A stretch of DNA of 37,532 bases, from contig WGER01000041.1 of NCBI GenBank assembly GCA_015492645.1, positions 1 to 37,532 on the forward strand, read 5' to 3'. This stretch comes from Nitrospirota bacterium. Lineage in GTDB: Bacteria; Nitrospirota; Thermodesulfovibrionia; Thermodesulfovibrionales; JdFR-85. Position 1 is the stretch's first letter. Each line of letters begins with the position of its first letter. This document shows, one piece after another, positions 5,934-13,844 of the stretch. A model generated the notes under the pieces. The model did not search any database. It worked only from the letters and a program-made list of their open reading frames with translations, and was not told where the DNA came from. The position numbers and the translations under genes are program-made.

Positions 5934-8347
5934 TTCTTGTTTTCTTCTTCCTCCTCCTTTTTCTTCTCCTTCATCGCCTCTCTGAACTCTGTGAGCCTCT
6001 TTTCGACCATCCAGTTCAGGGTCCCCTCAGGGTAGGTGCCATCGGGCTGTAGTTCACCCGCCTGAACTCCCATAAGGATCTCAACCCCCTCTTCAATCCT
6101 GCTTATGGCATATATGTGAAACTTACCCTCTCTAACCGCTTCTACCACCTCGTCTCGCAGCATAAGGTTCTTCAGGTTCCTTTCTGGGATAATCACACCG
6201 TGAGTTCCATCCAGCCCCCTGATCTTACATAACTGGAAGAACCCCTCTATCTTCTCATTCACACCGCCTATGGGCTGTACGTTCCCGTTCTGGTCCATGG
6301 AACCTGTGATGGCTATATTCTGCTTTATGGGTATCCCCGCAATCGCGCTCAACAGGGCATAAAGTTCAGCACAGGTGGCACTGTCACCCTCTATAAGTCC
6401 ATACAACTGCTCAAAGGTTATCGAAGCGGAAAGTGTTATGGGCCTTCTCCTCGCATACATCTTACCGAGGTAGTTTGAAAGGATCAGGATAGCCTTTTCA
6501 TGTATCTTTCCAGACAACTTGGATTCCCTTTCTATGTTAACCACCCCTGCCTTGCCTGCATAAACAGTGGCGGTGATACGGGAGGGCTTGCCGAAACTGT
6601 AGTCCCCAAGGTCTATTACTGCAAGCCCGTTTATCTGCCCTACCCTCTGCCCCTCTGTTTCCACAATGAGGGTCCCCTCTGCCATCAACTCCTGTAGTTT
6701 CTCCTCTATCCTGTTATGCCTGTATATCTTTTCATCAAGGGCCTTCTTCACATGGACATCAGAGACCACCCTGGCACCATCCCTTGTGGCCCAGTAATGG
6801 GACTCCCTTATCAGGTCAGAGATATCACTGAAACGGGAGGAGAGTTTACCCTGATGCCCTGCAAGTCTTGAACCAAACTCGACCACTCTTGAGACTGCTG
6901 AGGCATCAAACGGCAACAATCCCTCTTCCTTGGACTTGGTGGCAACAAAGTTTGCATAATTCATCACGTTCTCCTCGTTCCTGTCCATCACGCTGTCAAA
7001 GTCGGCCTTCACCTTGAAGAGTTCTCTGTACTCCTCGTCCAGATTGTATAGTAAGTAGTAGAGAAGGGGATTTCCTATGAGTATCACCTTCACATCAAGT
7101 GGTATGGGCTCTGGCTTTAACATGGCTGTGGTAACGAGTCTGTACTGCTCCCATATATCCTCGATCTTCACCTCCCTGTTCCTGATGGCCCTCTTGAGGG
7201 CATCATAGGAAAAGAGGTTTCTTAAAAGGTCAAGGGCATTCACAACAAGATAGCCACCGTTTGCCCTGTGCAGGGATCCCGCCTTTATCATTGTAAAGTC
7301 CGTTACCGCCACCCCGTACTGAAACTTGTGTTCAATCCTTCCGAAGAGATTGTAATATGTGGGATTAGATTCAAAAACACATGGCGCCCCTTTGAGATCA
7401 CCATTGTTCACGATCACATTTACAGAGTATTTGGTGAATGTGGTCTCCTGTCTCGGCATCTTTATAAATGGTATGGGGGGAGTTGTTGCCTCCTCTGGCT
7501 GTGCCTTGAAATCATCGATATTGTTCAGTATATCCTCTTTCACATCTTCTAAATACCTCTGCAATTTCTCATTGCTCTGATATTTACTCTTGAGTTCCTC
7601 TATCAAACTCCCCAGCACAGAGAGGGCCACCTCCCGTTCCAGTTTCTTCATCAACTCCTTGACCAGTTTCTCACCCGCCTTCAATGCCCTTACAACATCG
7701 TCGAGTTTCTCCTGGAGGTGTCTGCCGATCTGTTCTATCTTCTTCTTCGTCTCCTCATCCAGTTTCTGGAACTCCTCTTCAGAAAGGGGCTCCCCCGTCT
7801 TCTTTATAGGCACAATAAAAAATCCTCCCATCCCCCTCCTGATGGTAAACCCCTTGGACTCGGCCTCTTCCTCTATAGCGGAAAACAGGTCCTTCTGCCT
7901 CTTGTGGAACTCCTCAAGTATCTTCTGTTTCTGCTTTTCGTATTCCTTGGATTCAAATACCTTCGGGATCTCAACTTTGAGTGAATGAATCAACTCCTCC
8001 ATGTCCTTTTTAAATTCCATCCCCCTGCCGGGCTCCAGCGAGATGGCAATGGGTGAGTCCGGGTCCTTGAAGTTATACACATACACCCAGTCAGGTGGTA
8101 CCGCTTCCTTCTCTGCCTTCTTCTGTATAAGTGTCTTTATTGTGGAGGTCTTGCCAGTGCCCGGTTCTCCCAGGACATAGAGGTTGAAACCCTTTGACTG
8201 GAGCGAGAGGCCAAAATCTATCGCACTGAGGGCCCTCTGCTGCCCGATTGTTCCTTCAAATGGTGGTAGTTCCTCTGTTGTCTTGAATGGGAAGACCCCT
8301 GGATCACAGGACCTGTAGAGTTCCTCTGGACTGACCCTTTTTGCCAT
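5930..8347 (-). CDS. Lon-like ATP-dependent protease (AAA_32 type)
   Basis: An 805-residue cytoplasmic protease of the Lon-related group without the classical Lon N-terminal domain. The Walker A loop is GEPGTGKTS (60-68). A long, charged, coiled-coil-like insert lies at about 120-285. The C-terminal S16 protease domain has catalytic S656 in GDSATCAEL and K699 in GGVNEKIEGF. The tail is very lysine/glutamate-rich. A strong GGAGGAAGAT ribosome site precedes the ATG at 8347. It follows xerD by 9 bases and overlaps the acyltransferase gene, so the three form one operon. Confidence 0.92.
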   Translation of the reverse strand: MAKRVSPEELYRSCDPGVFPFKTTEELPPFEGTIGQQRALSAIDFGLSLQSKGFNLYVLGEPGTGKTSTIKTLIQKKAEKEAVPPDWVYVYNFKDPDSPIAISLEPGRGMEFKKDMEELIHSLKVEIPKVFESKEYEKQKQKILEEFHKRQKDLFSAIEEEAESKGFTIRRGMGGFFIVPIKKTGEPLSEEEFQKLDEETKKKIEQIGRHLQEKLDDVVRALKAGEKLVKELMKKLEREVALSVLGSLIEELKSKYQSNEKLQRYLEDVKEDILNNIDDFKAQPEEATTPPIPFIKMPRQETTFTKYSVNVIVNNGDLKGAPCVFESNPTYYNLFGRIEHKFQYGVAVTDFTMIKAGSLHRANGGYLVVNALDLLRNLFSYDALKRAIRNREVKIEDIWEQYRLVTTAMLKPEPIPLDVKVILIGNPLLYYLLYNLDEEYRELFKVKADFDSVMDRNEENVMNYANFVATKSKEEGLLPFDASAVSRVVEFGSRLAGHQGKLSSRFSDISDLIRESHYWATRDGARVVSDVHVKKALDEKIYRHNRIEEKLQELMAEGTLIVETEGQRVGQINGLAVIDLGDYSFGKPSRITATVYAGKAGVVNIERESKLSGKIHEKAILILSNYLGKMYARRRPITLSASITFEQLYGLIEGDSATCAELYALLSAIAGIPIKQNIAITGSMDQNGNVQPIGGVNEKIEGFFQLCKIRGLDGTHGVIIPERNLKNLMLRDEVVEAVREGKFHIYAISRIEEGVEILMGVQAGELQPDGTYPEGTLNWMVEKRLTEFREAMKEKKKEEEEENKK

Positions 8348-8356
8348 ATCTTCCTC

Positions 8357-9238
8357 CTATGCCCTTGGATGGTATTTTTTGTAAACCCTTTTTAATCTCT
8401 CTGATGTAACCTTAGTATAGACCTGAGTTGTTGTGATGTCTACGTGGCCGAGCATCCGTTGAATAGACCTCAGGTCTGCCCCCCCCTCCAGCAGATGGGT
8501 TGCAAAGGAGTGCCGCAGGACATGGGGATGTAACTGTAGCCCTGCGAGGTTTCCGTAGTGCTTTATCGCCTGCCAGAGCCTCTGTCTTGTAAGGGGTCTG
8601 CCCCTGTTGGAGAGAAAGAGATAAGGCGATTCGTTGCCCTTTAAAAGTTTCGGCCTCATCTCCTGCAGATACCTCTTCAGTTTCAGAAGGGTCTGTTCAC
8701 TTACAGGCACAGCCCTCTCCCTGCCCCCTTTCCCCCTGACCCTCAGAAATCCACCCTCCAGACTGATGTCTTCCACTGTGAGGTTAACCAGTTCGGATAC
8801 CCTAAGCCCCGAGGCATACATCAATTCCAGCATCACCTGGTCTCTGAGTGCAAACTCCCCCTTAGAGATCACGGAAAGGAGTTTCATCACCTCATCAACA
8901 GAAAGGGCCTTCGGCAGTGTTTGCCACCGCTTGGGATTCTGTAGTCCCTCTGACGGATCGTCCCTTCTTATTCTCTCCAATAACATGTATCTACAGACTG
9001 CACGGATGGTGGAGAGATACCTGCATACAGTTGAGATGGAATATCCTCTGTTTTTTAGGTAAGTCAGAAAATCCATCAACTCTGTCCTTCTAAAGCACTT
9101 CAGGTCCCTCCCCTTTTTATTAAGAAATTCGGCAAATCTATTCAGGTCAATCTGGTATGACTGTACTGTGTTCTGGCTCCTCCGCCTCTCCACCAGCAGA
9201 TAATCCAGAAATCCCTTTATCACCTCCCTGTCGGTCAT
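8357..9238 (-). CDS. xerD: Site-specific tyrosine recombinase XerD/XerC
   Basis: A 293-residue recombinase that would resolve chromosome dimers at dif. The N-terminal SAM-like DNA-binding domain (about 1-90) is followed by the catalytic domain with R146 (ASGLRVSEL), K170, H239 and R242 (HPHVLRHSFATHLL), H265 (LGHVDI) and nucleophile Y274 (TTQVYTKV). The EGGADLRSIQRMLGH stretch is typical of XerD/XerC rather than of phage integrases, and there is no att site or phage gene nearby. No dif site was recognised in the window. It is first in its operon, divergent from the sigma factor gene. Confidence 0.9.
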   Translation of the reverse strand: MTDREVIKGFLDYLLVERRRSQNTVQSYQIDLNRFAEFLNKKGRDLKCFRRTELMDFLTYLKNRGYSISTVCRYLSTIRAVCRYMLLERIRRDDPSEGLQNPKRWQTLPKALSVDEVMKLLSVISKGEFALRDQVMLELMYASGLRVSELVNLTVEDISLEGGFLRVRGKGGRERAVPVSEQTLLKLKRYLQEMRPKLLKGNESPYLFLSNRGRPLTRQRLWQAIKHYGNLAGLQLHPHVLRHSFATHLLEGGADLRSIQRMLGHVDITTTQVYTKVTSERLKRVYKKYHPRA

Positions 9239-9281
9239 ATGGTATAAATTTTACACTTTTATGTTAGGTTATGCAAACTTT

Positions 9282-9306
9282 AAACATCCCGGACTTCTAA
9301 ATCGTC
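9282..9306 (+). promoter_or_regulatory. Possible ECF-type autoregulated promoter
   Basis: AAAC at 9282-9285 and CGTC at 9303-9306, 17 bases apart, resemble the AAC/CGTC pattern seen in front of many ECF sigma operons. It would start transcription around 9311, about 10 bases before the preferred ATG. This is weak evidence from short motifs only. A TATAAA at 9243-9248 could serve a housekeeping promoter instead. Confidence 0.25.
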
Positions 9307-9320
9307 TTTGGGGTAGAAAA

Positions 9321-9854
9321 ATGACCGATGAAGAACTGGTTGAAAGATGCAGAAGGGGAGATATAGAGGCATTTGATGCCTTGGTGATCAGGTATCAGAG
9401 GGAGGTCTTTTATATGGTTAGGGCAGTTGTGCTGGACACAGACGAGGCAATGGACATAACCCAGAGGGCCTTTATAAAGGCCTATAAGAAGATAAAGAGA
9501 CTGAAGGATAAAGGAAAGTTTAAACAGTGGCTTTTCAGGATAGCAATAAACACTGCCAGAGACTCTCAGAGAAAGAGGAGACAGGAGATGAAATTGACTG
9601 ATATGCCCTATCAGGATTGTCCTTCTCCAGAGGACAGCCTCATGGAGAGGGAAAGAAGAAGGCTACTGAAAGAGGCGATCAATGGGCTTTCACGAAGACA
9701 GCGTGAGGTGATCTTTCTGAGGCTCTATCATGGTATGACATTCAATGAAATAGCAGAGATACTGAACATCTCACCGGAGGCTGCGAGGTCAAACCTCCAC
9801 TTCGGTCTTAGGAATCTGACAAGGAGGTTAAAGGATGCCAGAAATGGGTTGTGA
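9321..9854 (+). CDS. ECF-family RNA polymerase sigma factor
   Basis: A 177-residue sigma-70 family factor with only regions 2 and 4. Region 2 reads DALVIRYQREVFYMVRAVV and continues through DEAMDITQRAFIKAYKKI. Region 4 carries the helix-turn-helix GMTFNEIAEILNISPEAARS. I prefer the ATG at 9321, with GGGG eight bases upstream and the family-typical start MTDEELVERC. A longer in-frame start at 9261 has no ribosome binding site and adds a non-family tail. It overlaps the anti-sigma gene by 20 bases. The operon presumably responds to an envelope signal. Confidence 0.9.
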   Translation: MTDEELVERCRRGDIEAFDALVIRYQREVFYMVRAVVLDTDEAMDITQRAFIKAYKKIKRLKDKGKFKQWLFRIAINTARDSQRKRRQEMKLTDMPYQDCPSPEDSLMERERRRLLKEAINGLSRRQREVIFLRLYHGMTFNEIAEILNISPEAARSNLHFGLRNLTRRLKDARNGL

Positions 9855-10284
9855 GGAGTTATGGAAACTGCTTACAGATGGTGAGAGACCCCTCATTGAG
9901 GAACTGAGGAGACACATCAGTCAGTGCCAGCACTGTGGTGAGGAGGAGGAACTGCTCTTACAGGGACTTCAGGACTATCACTCCTATGTGTATGAAGAGA
10001 TGCCTGAGGAGTTCTGGCAGCAAAACAGAGAGGCAATCTTGAATGTCCTCAGGAAACCATCCCTCAGGCCGTGGAGGTGGTTAATACCTGTGCCTGTAAC
10101 AGTAGTACTCCTTCTCATCCTGGTAATGCTGAACTGGAATCAGCCTGTAAGACTCACAGAGGAAGACATCGTGGCAATGTTTACCTATGGTGGTGTTTAC
10201 GATATCGATACCGAAGTGCAGTCTGCCCAAGAAGAAACCATTGATGACCTTTATCTCTATTATAACGGTCTCAATTACTTTTAA
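9835..10284 (+). CDS. Anti-sigma factor with zinc-binding motif and one membrane segment
   Basis: A 149-residue protein with the cytoplasmic H-x3-C-x2-C motif (RRHISQCQHC) of zinc-binding anti-sigma domains at about 25-35. One transmembrane helix follows at about 80-100 (LIPVPVTVVLLLILVMLNW), then an acidic, tyrosine-rich periplasmic tail of about 45 residues. It would hold the upstream ECF factor at the membrane. AAGGAGG seven bases before the ATG gives a good ribosome site inside the sigma gene. The short acidic periplasmic tail may be the signal-sensing part (inference). Confidence 0.85.
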   Translation: MPEMGCEELWKLLTDGERPLIEELRRHISQCQHCGEEEELLLQGLQDYHSYVYEEMPEEFWQQNREAILNVLRKPSLRPWRWLIPVPVTVVLLLILVMLNWNQPVRLTEEDIVAMFTYGGVYDIDTEVQSAQEETIDDLYLYYNGLNYF

Positions 10285-10297
10285 AAGGAGGTGTGGC

Positions 10298-10753
10298 ATG
10301 AAAAGGAGAGCAACAGTTCTGGCAGTCTGGACAGTATTAATGGCAGTCTCGGCAGGTTGGGGATTGCCTGCTTTCCGGGCAGAGGGAAGACCCTATGCCA
10401 GAGGTCTGAGGTATGAAGTATGGCATGACTCCAAGGGATGGCACCTCAGGTGGAGCGGGGGCAGAGGAACCCATCACTTCCGAGGCAGGATCTGGTCTCC
10501 TGGAGGTCATGTGGTCCTCTTACGGACGGTAGAGTTTGAAAGAGGAGACAATATAAGGACGACCCCCAAGGAGATAGGGTTTAAGGCGGTCTGTTCTGGA
10601 GGTATGGACGGAATTGACTTCAGATGGCGTGGAAGGAGGCTCTTCCTGGAACTGCTTATAGACGGGACATACAGACCTCAAAGGATCTTCATAGGCTCAG
10701 AGGGATACCATCCAGAGGCATCTCCCTTCGTGATAGTAAGGGAGAAGATTTAA
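10298..10753 (+). CDS. Exported protein of unknown function
   Basis: 151 residues. A strong AAAAGGAGGTG precedes the ATG at 10298, which is better than earlier in-frame starts inside the anti-sigma gene. The N-terminus (KRR then TVLAVWTVLMAVSAGWGLPAF) is a signal peptide. The mature part is rich in W, R, G and H (RYEVWHDSKGWHLRWSGG, HHFRGRIWSPGG), looks beta-rich, and has a single cysteine. No family is recognised. It lies between the anti-sigma factor and a Spy-like protein, so it is probably a periplasmic member of the ECF-controlled regulon. Confidence 0.75.
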   Translation: MKRRATVLAVWTVLMAVSAGWGLPAFRAEGRPYARGLRYEVWHDSKGWHLRWSGGRGTHHFRGRIWSPGGHVVLLRTVEFERGDNIRTTPKEIGFKAVCSGGMDGIDFRWRGRRLFLELLIDGTYRPQRIFIGSEGYHPEASPFVIVREKI

Positions 10754-10764
10754 GGGAGGTCACC

Positions 10765-11244
10765 ATGAAGACAAGGATTACATCAATGGTCCTGTTGGTC
10801 TTTCTCTTAATTCCAGTCTCTGTTTTCAGTAGCATGGACACTCCACCAGAGGAACTGAGAGAAAGGATTGTCACCCTGAGAAACTGGAGACTGATGGAGG
10901 TCCTCGACCTGAAGGGTGCAAGGGCTGAGAGGGTCTTCTCAATCCTGAAGAGGTTTGACAGGCGGAGAGAGGAACTCATCCGTGAGCGGAGAAGACTCAT
11001 ACATAAATTAAACCAGTTATTGAAGGAAGGAGACACCGAAGAGATAAACCGTACATTGAAAAGACTTCTGGATACCGAGATATCCATCGCAAAACTGAAG
11101 AAGGAGGAGTTGAATGCACTGAGTGAGGTCCTGAGTCCTGAGGAGAGGGCACGATATCTGCTTTTCATTGAGAGGTTCTCTCGTGAACTGAAGAGACTGA
11201 TAGGTATTGAGAGGAGAGGATTAAAAAGGGATCGACCTGAATAG
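10765..11244 (+). CDS. Spy/CpxP-like periplasmic helical protein
   Basis: 159 residues. Signal peptide at about 1-22 ([16 protein letters not shown]), then an almost wholly alpha-helical, charged domain with [19 protein letters not shown] and [16 protein letters not shown]. These resemble the LTxxQ-type repeats of Spy/CpxP periplasmic chaperones and heavy-metal sensors. The ATG at 10765 has GGGAGG six bases upstream; longer in-frame versions run back into the preceding gene and are rejected. It is last in the ECF operon, and the tRNA-Pro gene on the other strand ends 4 bases further on. A role in sensing envelope stress or metals and feeding back on the anti-sigma factor is inference. Confidence 0.75.
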   Translation: MKTRITSMVLLVFLLIPVSVFSSMDTPPEELRERIVTLRNWRLMEVLDLKGARAERVFSILKRFDRRREELIRERRRLIHKLNQLLKEGDTEEINRTLKRLLDTEISIAKLKKEELNALSEVLSPEERARYLLFIERFSRELKRLIGIERRGLKRDRPE

Positions 11245-11247
11245 GAC

Positions 11248-11324
<77 letters not shown>

Positions 11325-11333
11325 TTGTTAAAT

Positions 11334-11363
11334 ATAATAGCATATTTTACAGCGGATCATAAA
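11334..11363 (-). promoter_or_regulatory. Promoter of tRNA-Pro
   Basis: On the minus strand TATTAT (11339-11334) lies 10 bases before the tRNA start, with TTTATG (11363-11358) 18 bases further upstream as a weak -35. Confidence 0.45.
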
Positions 11364-11396
11364 ACACCCATATTAGATCAGATCCGTAGATTGCCT

Positions 11397-11481
11397 AATT
11401 TGCCCTTAGGCTTTCGGTCAAAATACAGTAAGCGGGCAAGGGTTTCCACAAAATCAGATTTTGTGGAAACCCTCCCTGCCC
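11397..11481 (-). repeat. Palindromic repeat element, copy T2 plus hairpin
   Basis: Read on the minus strand this is a long hairpin followed by the same module as at 383-415. The hairpin has perfect 16-bp arms (11439-11454 and 11458-11473, AGGGTTTCCACAAAAT, loop CAG) inside a GGGCA/TGCCC outer stem (11434-11438, 11477-11481). The module (11397-11428) matches 383-415 at about 30 of 33 positions. No T-run follows the hairpin on either strand, so it is not an evident terminator. Confidence 0.75.
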
Positions 11482-11509
11482 TAAAAATAATCATTTCTCT
11501 TGGTAAATA

Positions 11510-11539
11510 TTGATTTTTTATAAAATCAGGGTATATACT
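11510..11539 (+). promoter_or_regulatory. Sigma-70-type promoter of the coiled-coil protein gene
   Basis: TTGATT (11510-11515), an 18-base spacer and TATACT (11534-11539). Transcription would begin near 11546, giving a leader of about 30 bases that contains AAGGAGG. Confidence 0.5.
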
Positions 11540-11577
11540 CAGATAAGTTGACATCTCTATTTATGAAGGAGGCTTCC

Positions 11578-12594
11578 ATGACTAAGGACTTCAAGGTCTC
11601 GCCCCAGATGACAAAGAAGGAATTGATAGAAAAATACCAACAGTTGCTTGAAGAATACCACCAGAAGGCAAAGGAGGCAGAGGAGGCCAAAAGGTGGCGT
11701 AAGGAGAGAGAAAAGAAGGCAGACGAAGAGGCCCTCTCATTCGGGAGGGATGCCACTGTCCAGAGGGTCACAGAGGGGATCACCCAACTACAGATTGAGA
11801 TAAACAACACCCTCACCAGTCTTGCAGAGAAGATGACAAACCAGACCAGACAACTGGAAAACCTCAACAGGGCCGTGCAGATTCAGGAACAACGTCTGAA
11901 GGAACTATACGATATAGAGGCATCAACAGAGACCTTTAACAGGCTCATGGAACACTATATGGAAAAGATTAGAGAGGCGGAAAAGGAATACAACGAAAGG
12001 CTCCTCCAACTTCAGGAGAATTACAGGAGAGAGAAGGCAAAACTCGAAGAGGAACTTCAGAAGATGCGGCAGGAGATAGAAGAAGAGAAGATGAGATTGA
12101 AAATGGAATGGGAGAGAGAACAGGAGGAGTACACATACGAAAGGGACAGAAAGAGAAAGATAGAAGAAGATGAATACAGGGAGAAAAGGGCGGCCCTTGA
12201 GAGGGAACTGCAGGAGAGAATAAATGCGATAGAGGCAAAGGAGGAGGAGTTCAGGAGACTGAAAGAAGAGGTGGAGAGATTTCCAGAAATCCTCAAATCC
12301 GAAGTACAAAAGGCGAGGGATGAGACAGCGAAAGAATTAAACAGACAGATGAAGGAGAAAGAGAAACTGATAGAGACAGAGAGGGCCTGGGAGAAAAAGA
12401 TGTATGAACAGAAGGTGAGGTTTCTGGAGGAGACTGTAAAGACACAGGAGAAGAAGATTGAAGACCTGAGAAGGGAACTCTCTGATGCCCTCAAGCAGTT
12501 GAGAGAACTCGCAGAAAAGGTGGTAGAAGGTGTCTCAGGGACCAAGGCCTATTCTCAGTTAAAGGAACCCACCCAGGAGCAGACAAAGGAATAG
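11578..12594 (+). CDS. Long coiled-coil protein of unknown function
   Basis: 338 residues, extremely charged (E, K, R, Q) and predicted to be almost one continuous helix from residue 10 to about 320. Heptad-like stretches include KLEEELQKMRQEIEEEKMRL and EKKIEDLRRELSDALKQLRE. It has no signal peptide, membrane segment, cysteines or nucleotide-binding motif, so it is a soluble, probably filament- or scaffold-forming protein. The ATG at 11578 has AAGGAGG five bases upstream; a TTG at 11548 upstream in the same frame is less likely. It stands alone behind its own promoter, 41 bases before apgM. No specific family is recognised and a cytoskeletal role is only a guess. Confidence 0.8.
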   Translation: MTKDFKVSPQMTKKELIEKYQQLLEEYHQKAKEAEEAKRWRKEREKKADEEALSFGRDATVQRVTEGITQLQIEINNTLTSLAEKMTNQTRQLENLNRAVQIQEQRLKELYDIEASTETFNRLMEHYMEKIREAEKEYNERLLQLQENYRREKAKLEEELQKMRQEIEEEKMRLKMEWEREQEEYTYERDRKRKIEEDEYREKRAALERELQERINAIEAKEEEFRRLKEEVERFPEILKSEVQKARDETAKELNRQMKEKEKLIETERAWEKKMYEQKVRFLEETVKTQEKKIEDLRRELSDALKQLRELAEKVVEGVSGTKAYSQLKEPTQEQTKE

Positions 12595-12635
12595 CCGGTT
12601 TTGATAAAATTAGAGATAGGTCAATGGAGTGAGAG

Positions 12636-13844
12636 ATGGAAGAGGTCTTAAAATCACTGGTCCAGTCTAATAACACAAAAATAATCATGGTGGTCCTGGA
12701 TGGTATCGGTGGCCTCCCCGTGAATGGCAAGACCGAACTTGAGGCGGCAAACAAACCCAACCTTGATGCCCTTGCCAGGACCTCGGCTACGGGTCTTCAT
12801 GTACCTGTCAGATATGGGATAACACCTGGCAGTGGCCCGGGTCACCTCGGTATATTTGGTTATGACCCCTTTCAGTACGAGATAGGTAGAGGGGTACTTG
12901 AGGCCCTCGGTCTCGGCATTCCCCTTTCAGGTACTGATGTTGCAATAAGGGGTAACTATGCAACCGTAGAAAACGGTGTCATTACGGACCGTCGTGCGGG
13001 AAGGATCCCGACCGAGGAGGCGAGGGTCCTCACAGAGAGACTCCAGGAGGAGATAAGGGAGATTGAAGGGGTGGAGGTGATATTCCGCCAGGGTATGGAG
13101 TACAGATTTGCGGTGGTCCTGAGGTTTCCTGTACCACTGCCGGAGGGTTCTGCAGAGGTGAGCGATACAGACCCCCAGCAGACAGGCATGCCTCCGCTCA
13201 GGCCTCAACCGATGAATGACAGATCCATAAGGGTTGCCTCGGTGGCAGAAAGATTGATAAATAGGGCCGCTGAAATCCTGAAAGGACGAGACAGGGCAAA
13301 TTACATCCTACTGAGAGGTTTTTCACAGGTCCCGAGGATCCCTTCCTTTAAGGAACTCTTTGGGCTTAAGGCGCTTGCGATCGCCATATATCCGATGTAC
13401 AGGGGGCTTGCGAGTCTTGTGGGAATGGAGACCCCTCAAGTAGAGGGAGATATAGCAGAGGAACTATCACTCCTTAAGGAGCGATTCAGAGAATATGACT
13501 TCTTTTTTGTCCATATCAAGAAGACGGACTCCTTCGGTGAGGATGGAAACTTTGAGGGAAAGGTGAAAAAGATTGAAGAGTTTGACAGATACATACCTGA
13601 GATACTGGACCTGAATCCAGATGTCCTTGTAATAACAGGGGACCATTCCACACCTTCTCTGCTCAGGAGCCATAGTTGGCATCCTGTACCATTGATCCTG
13701 AGGTCTCCCTATGTCCTGGGTGGCACCTCTCAGGCATTCACTGAGAGGGAGTGTCTCAAGGGAGAACTGGGGATATTCCCTGCCAGATACATACTTCCCC
13801 TTGTCCTTGCCAACACAGGAAGACTCAAGAAATACGGAGCATGA
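12636..13844 (+). CDS. apgM: 2,3-bisphosphoglycerate-independent phosphoglycerate mutase, archaeal type
   Basis: Interconverts 3- and 2-phosphoglycerate in glycolysis and gluconeogenesis. It belongs to the alkaline-phosphatase superfamily. VVLDGIGG (D22) begins the metal site, GSGPGHLGIFGYDP around residue 66 holds the phospho-accepting serine, and VLVITGDHSTPS near the C-terminus gives the second set of metal ligands. At 402 residues it has the length of the archaeal/bacterial ApgM form, not the roughly 510-residue bacterial iPGM. The stop overlaps the TatD-radical SAM gene by ATGA. Confidence 0.92.
   Translation: MEEVLKSLVQSNNTKIIMVVLDGIGGLPVNGKTELEAANKPNLDALARTSATGLHVPVRYGITPGSGPGHLGIFGYDPFQYEIGRGVLEALGLGIPLSGTDVAIRGNYATVENGVITDRRAGRIPTEEARVLTERLQEEIREIEGVEVIFRQGMEYRFAVVLRFPVPLPEGSAEVSDTDPQQTGMPPLRPQPMNDRSIRVASVAERLINRAAEILKGRDRANYILLRGFSQVPRIPSFKELFGLKALAIAIYPMYRGLASLVGMETPQVEGDIAEELSLLKERFREYDFFFVHIKKTDSFGEDGNFEGKVKKIEEFDRYIPEILDLNPDVLVITGDHSTPSLLRSHSWHPVPLILRSPYVLGGTSQAFTERECLKGELGIFPARYILPLVLANTGRLKKYGA

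Noticed and set aside
8357-9238. Phage or integron integrase marking a mobile element
   Set aside because: The sequence is XerD-like and in an operon with housekeeping genes; no att site, phage gene or cassette is seen. The tRNA genes in the window are intact and not duplicated.
11434-11481. Intrinsic terminator
   Set aside because: A strong hairpin, but there is no T-run on either strand, and no gene ends beside it in the right orientation.
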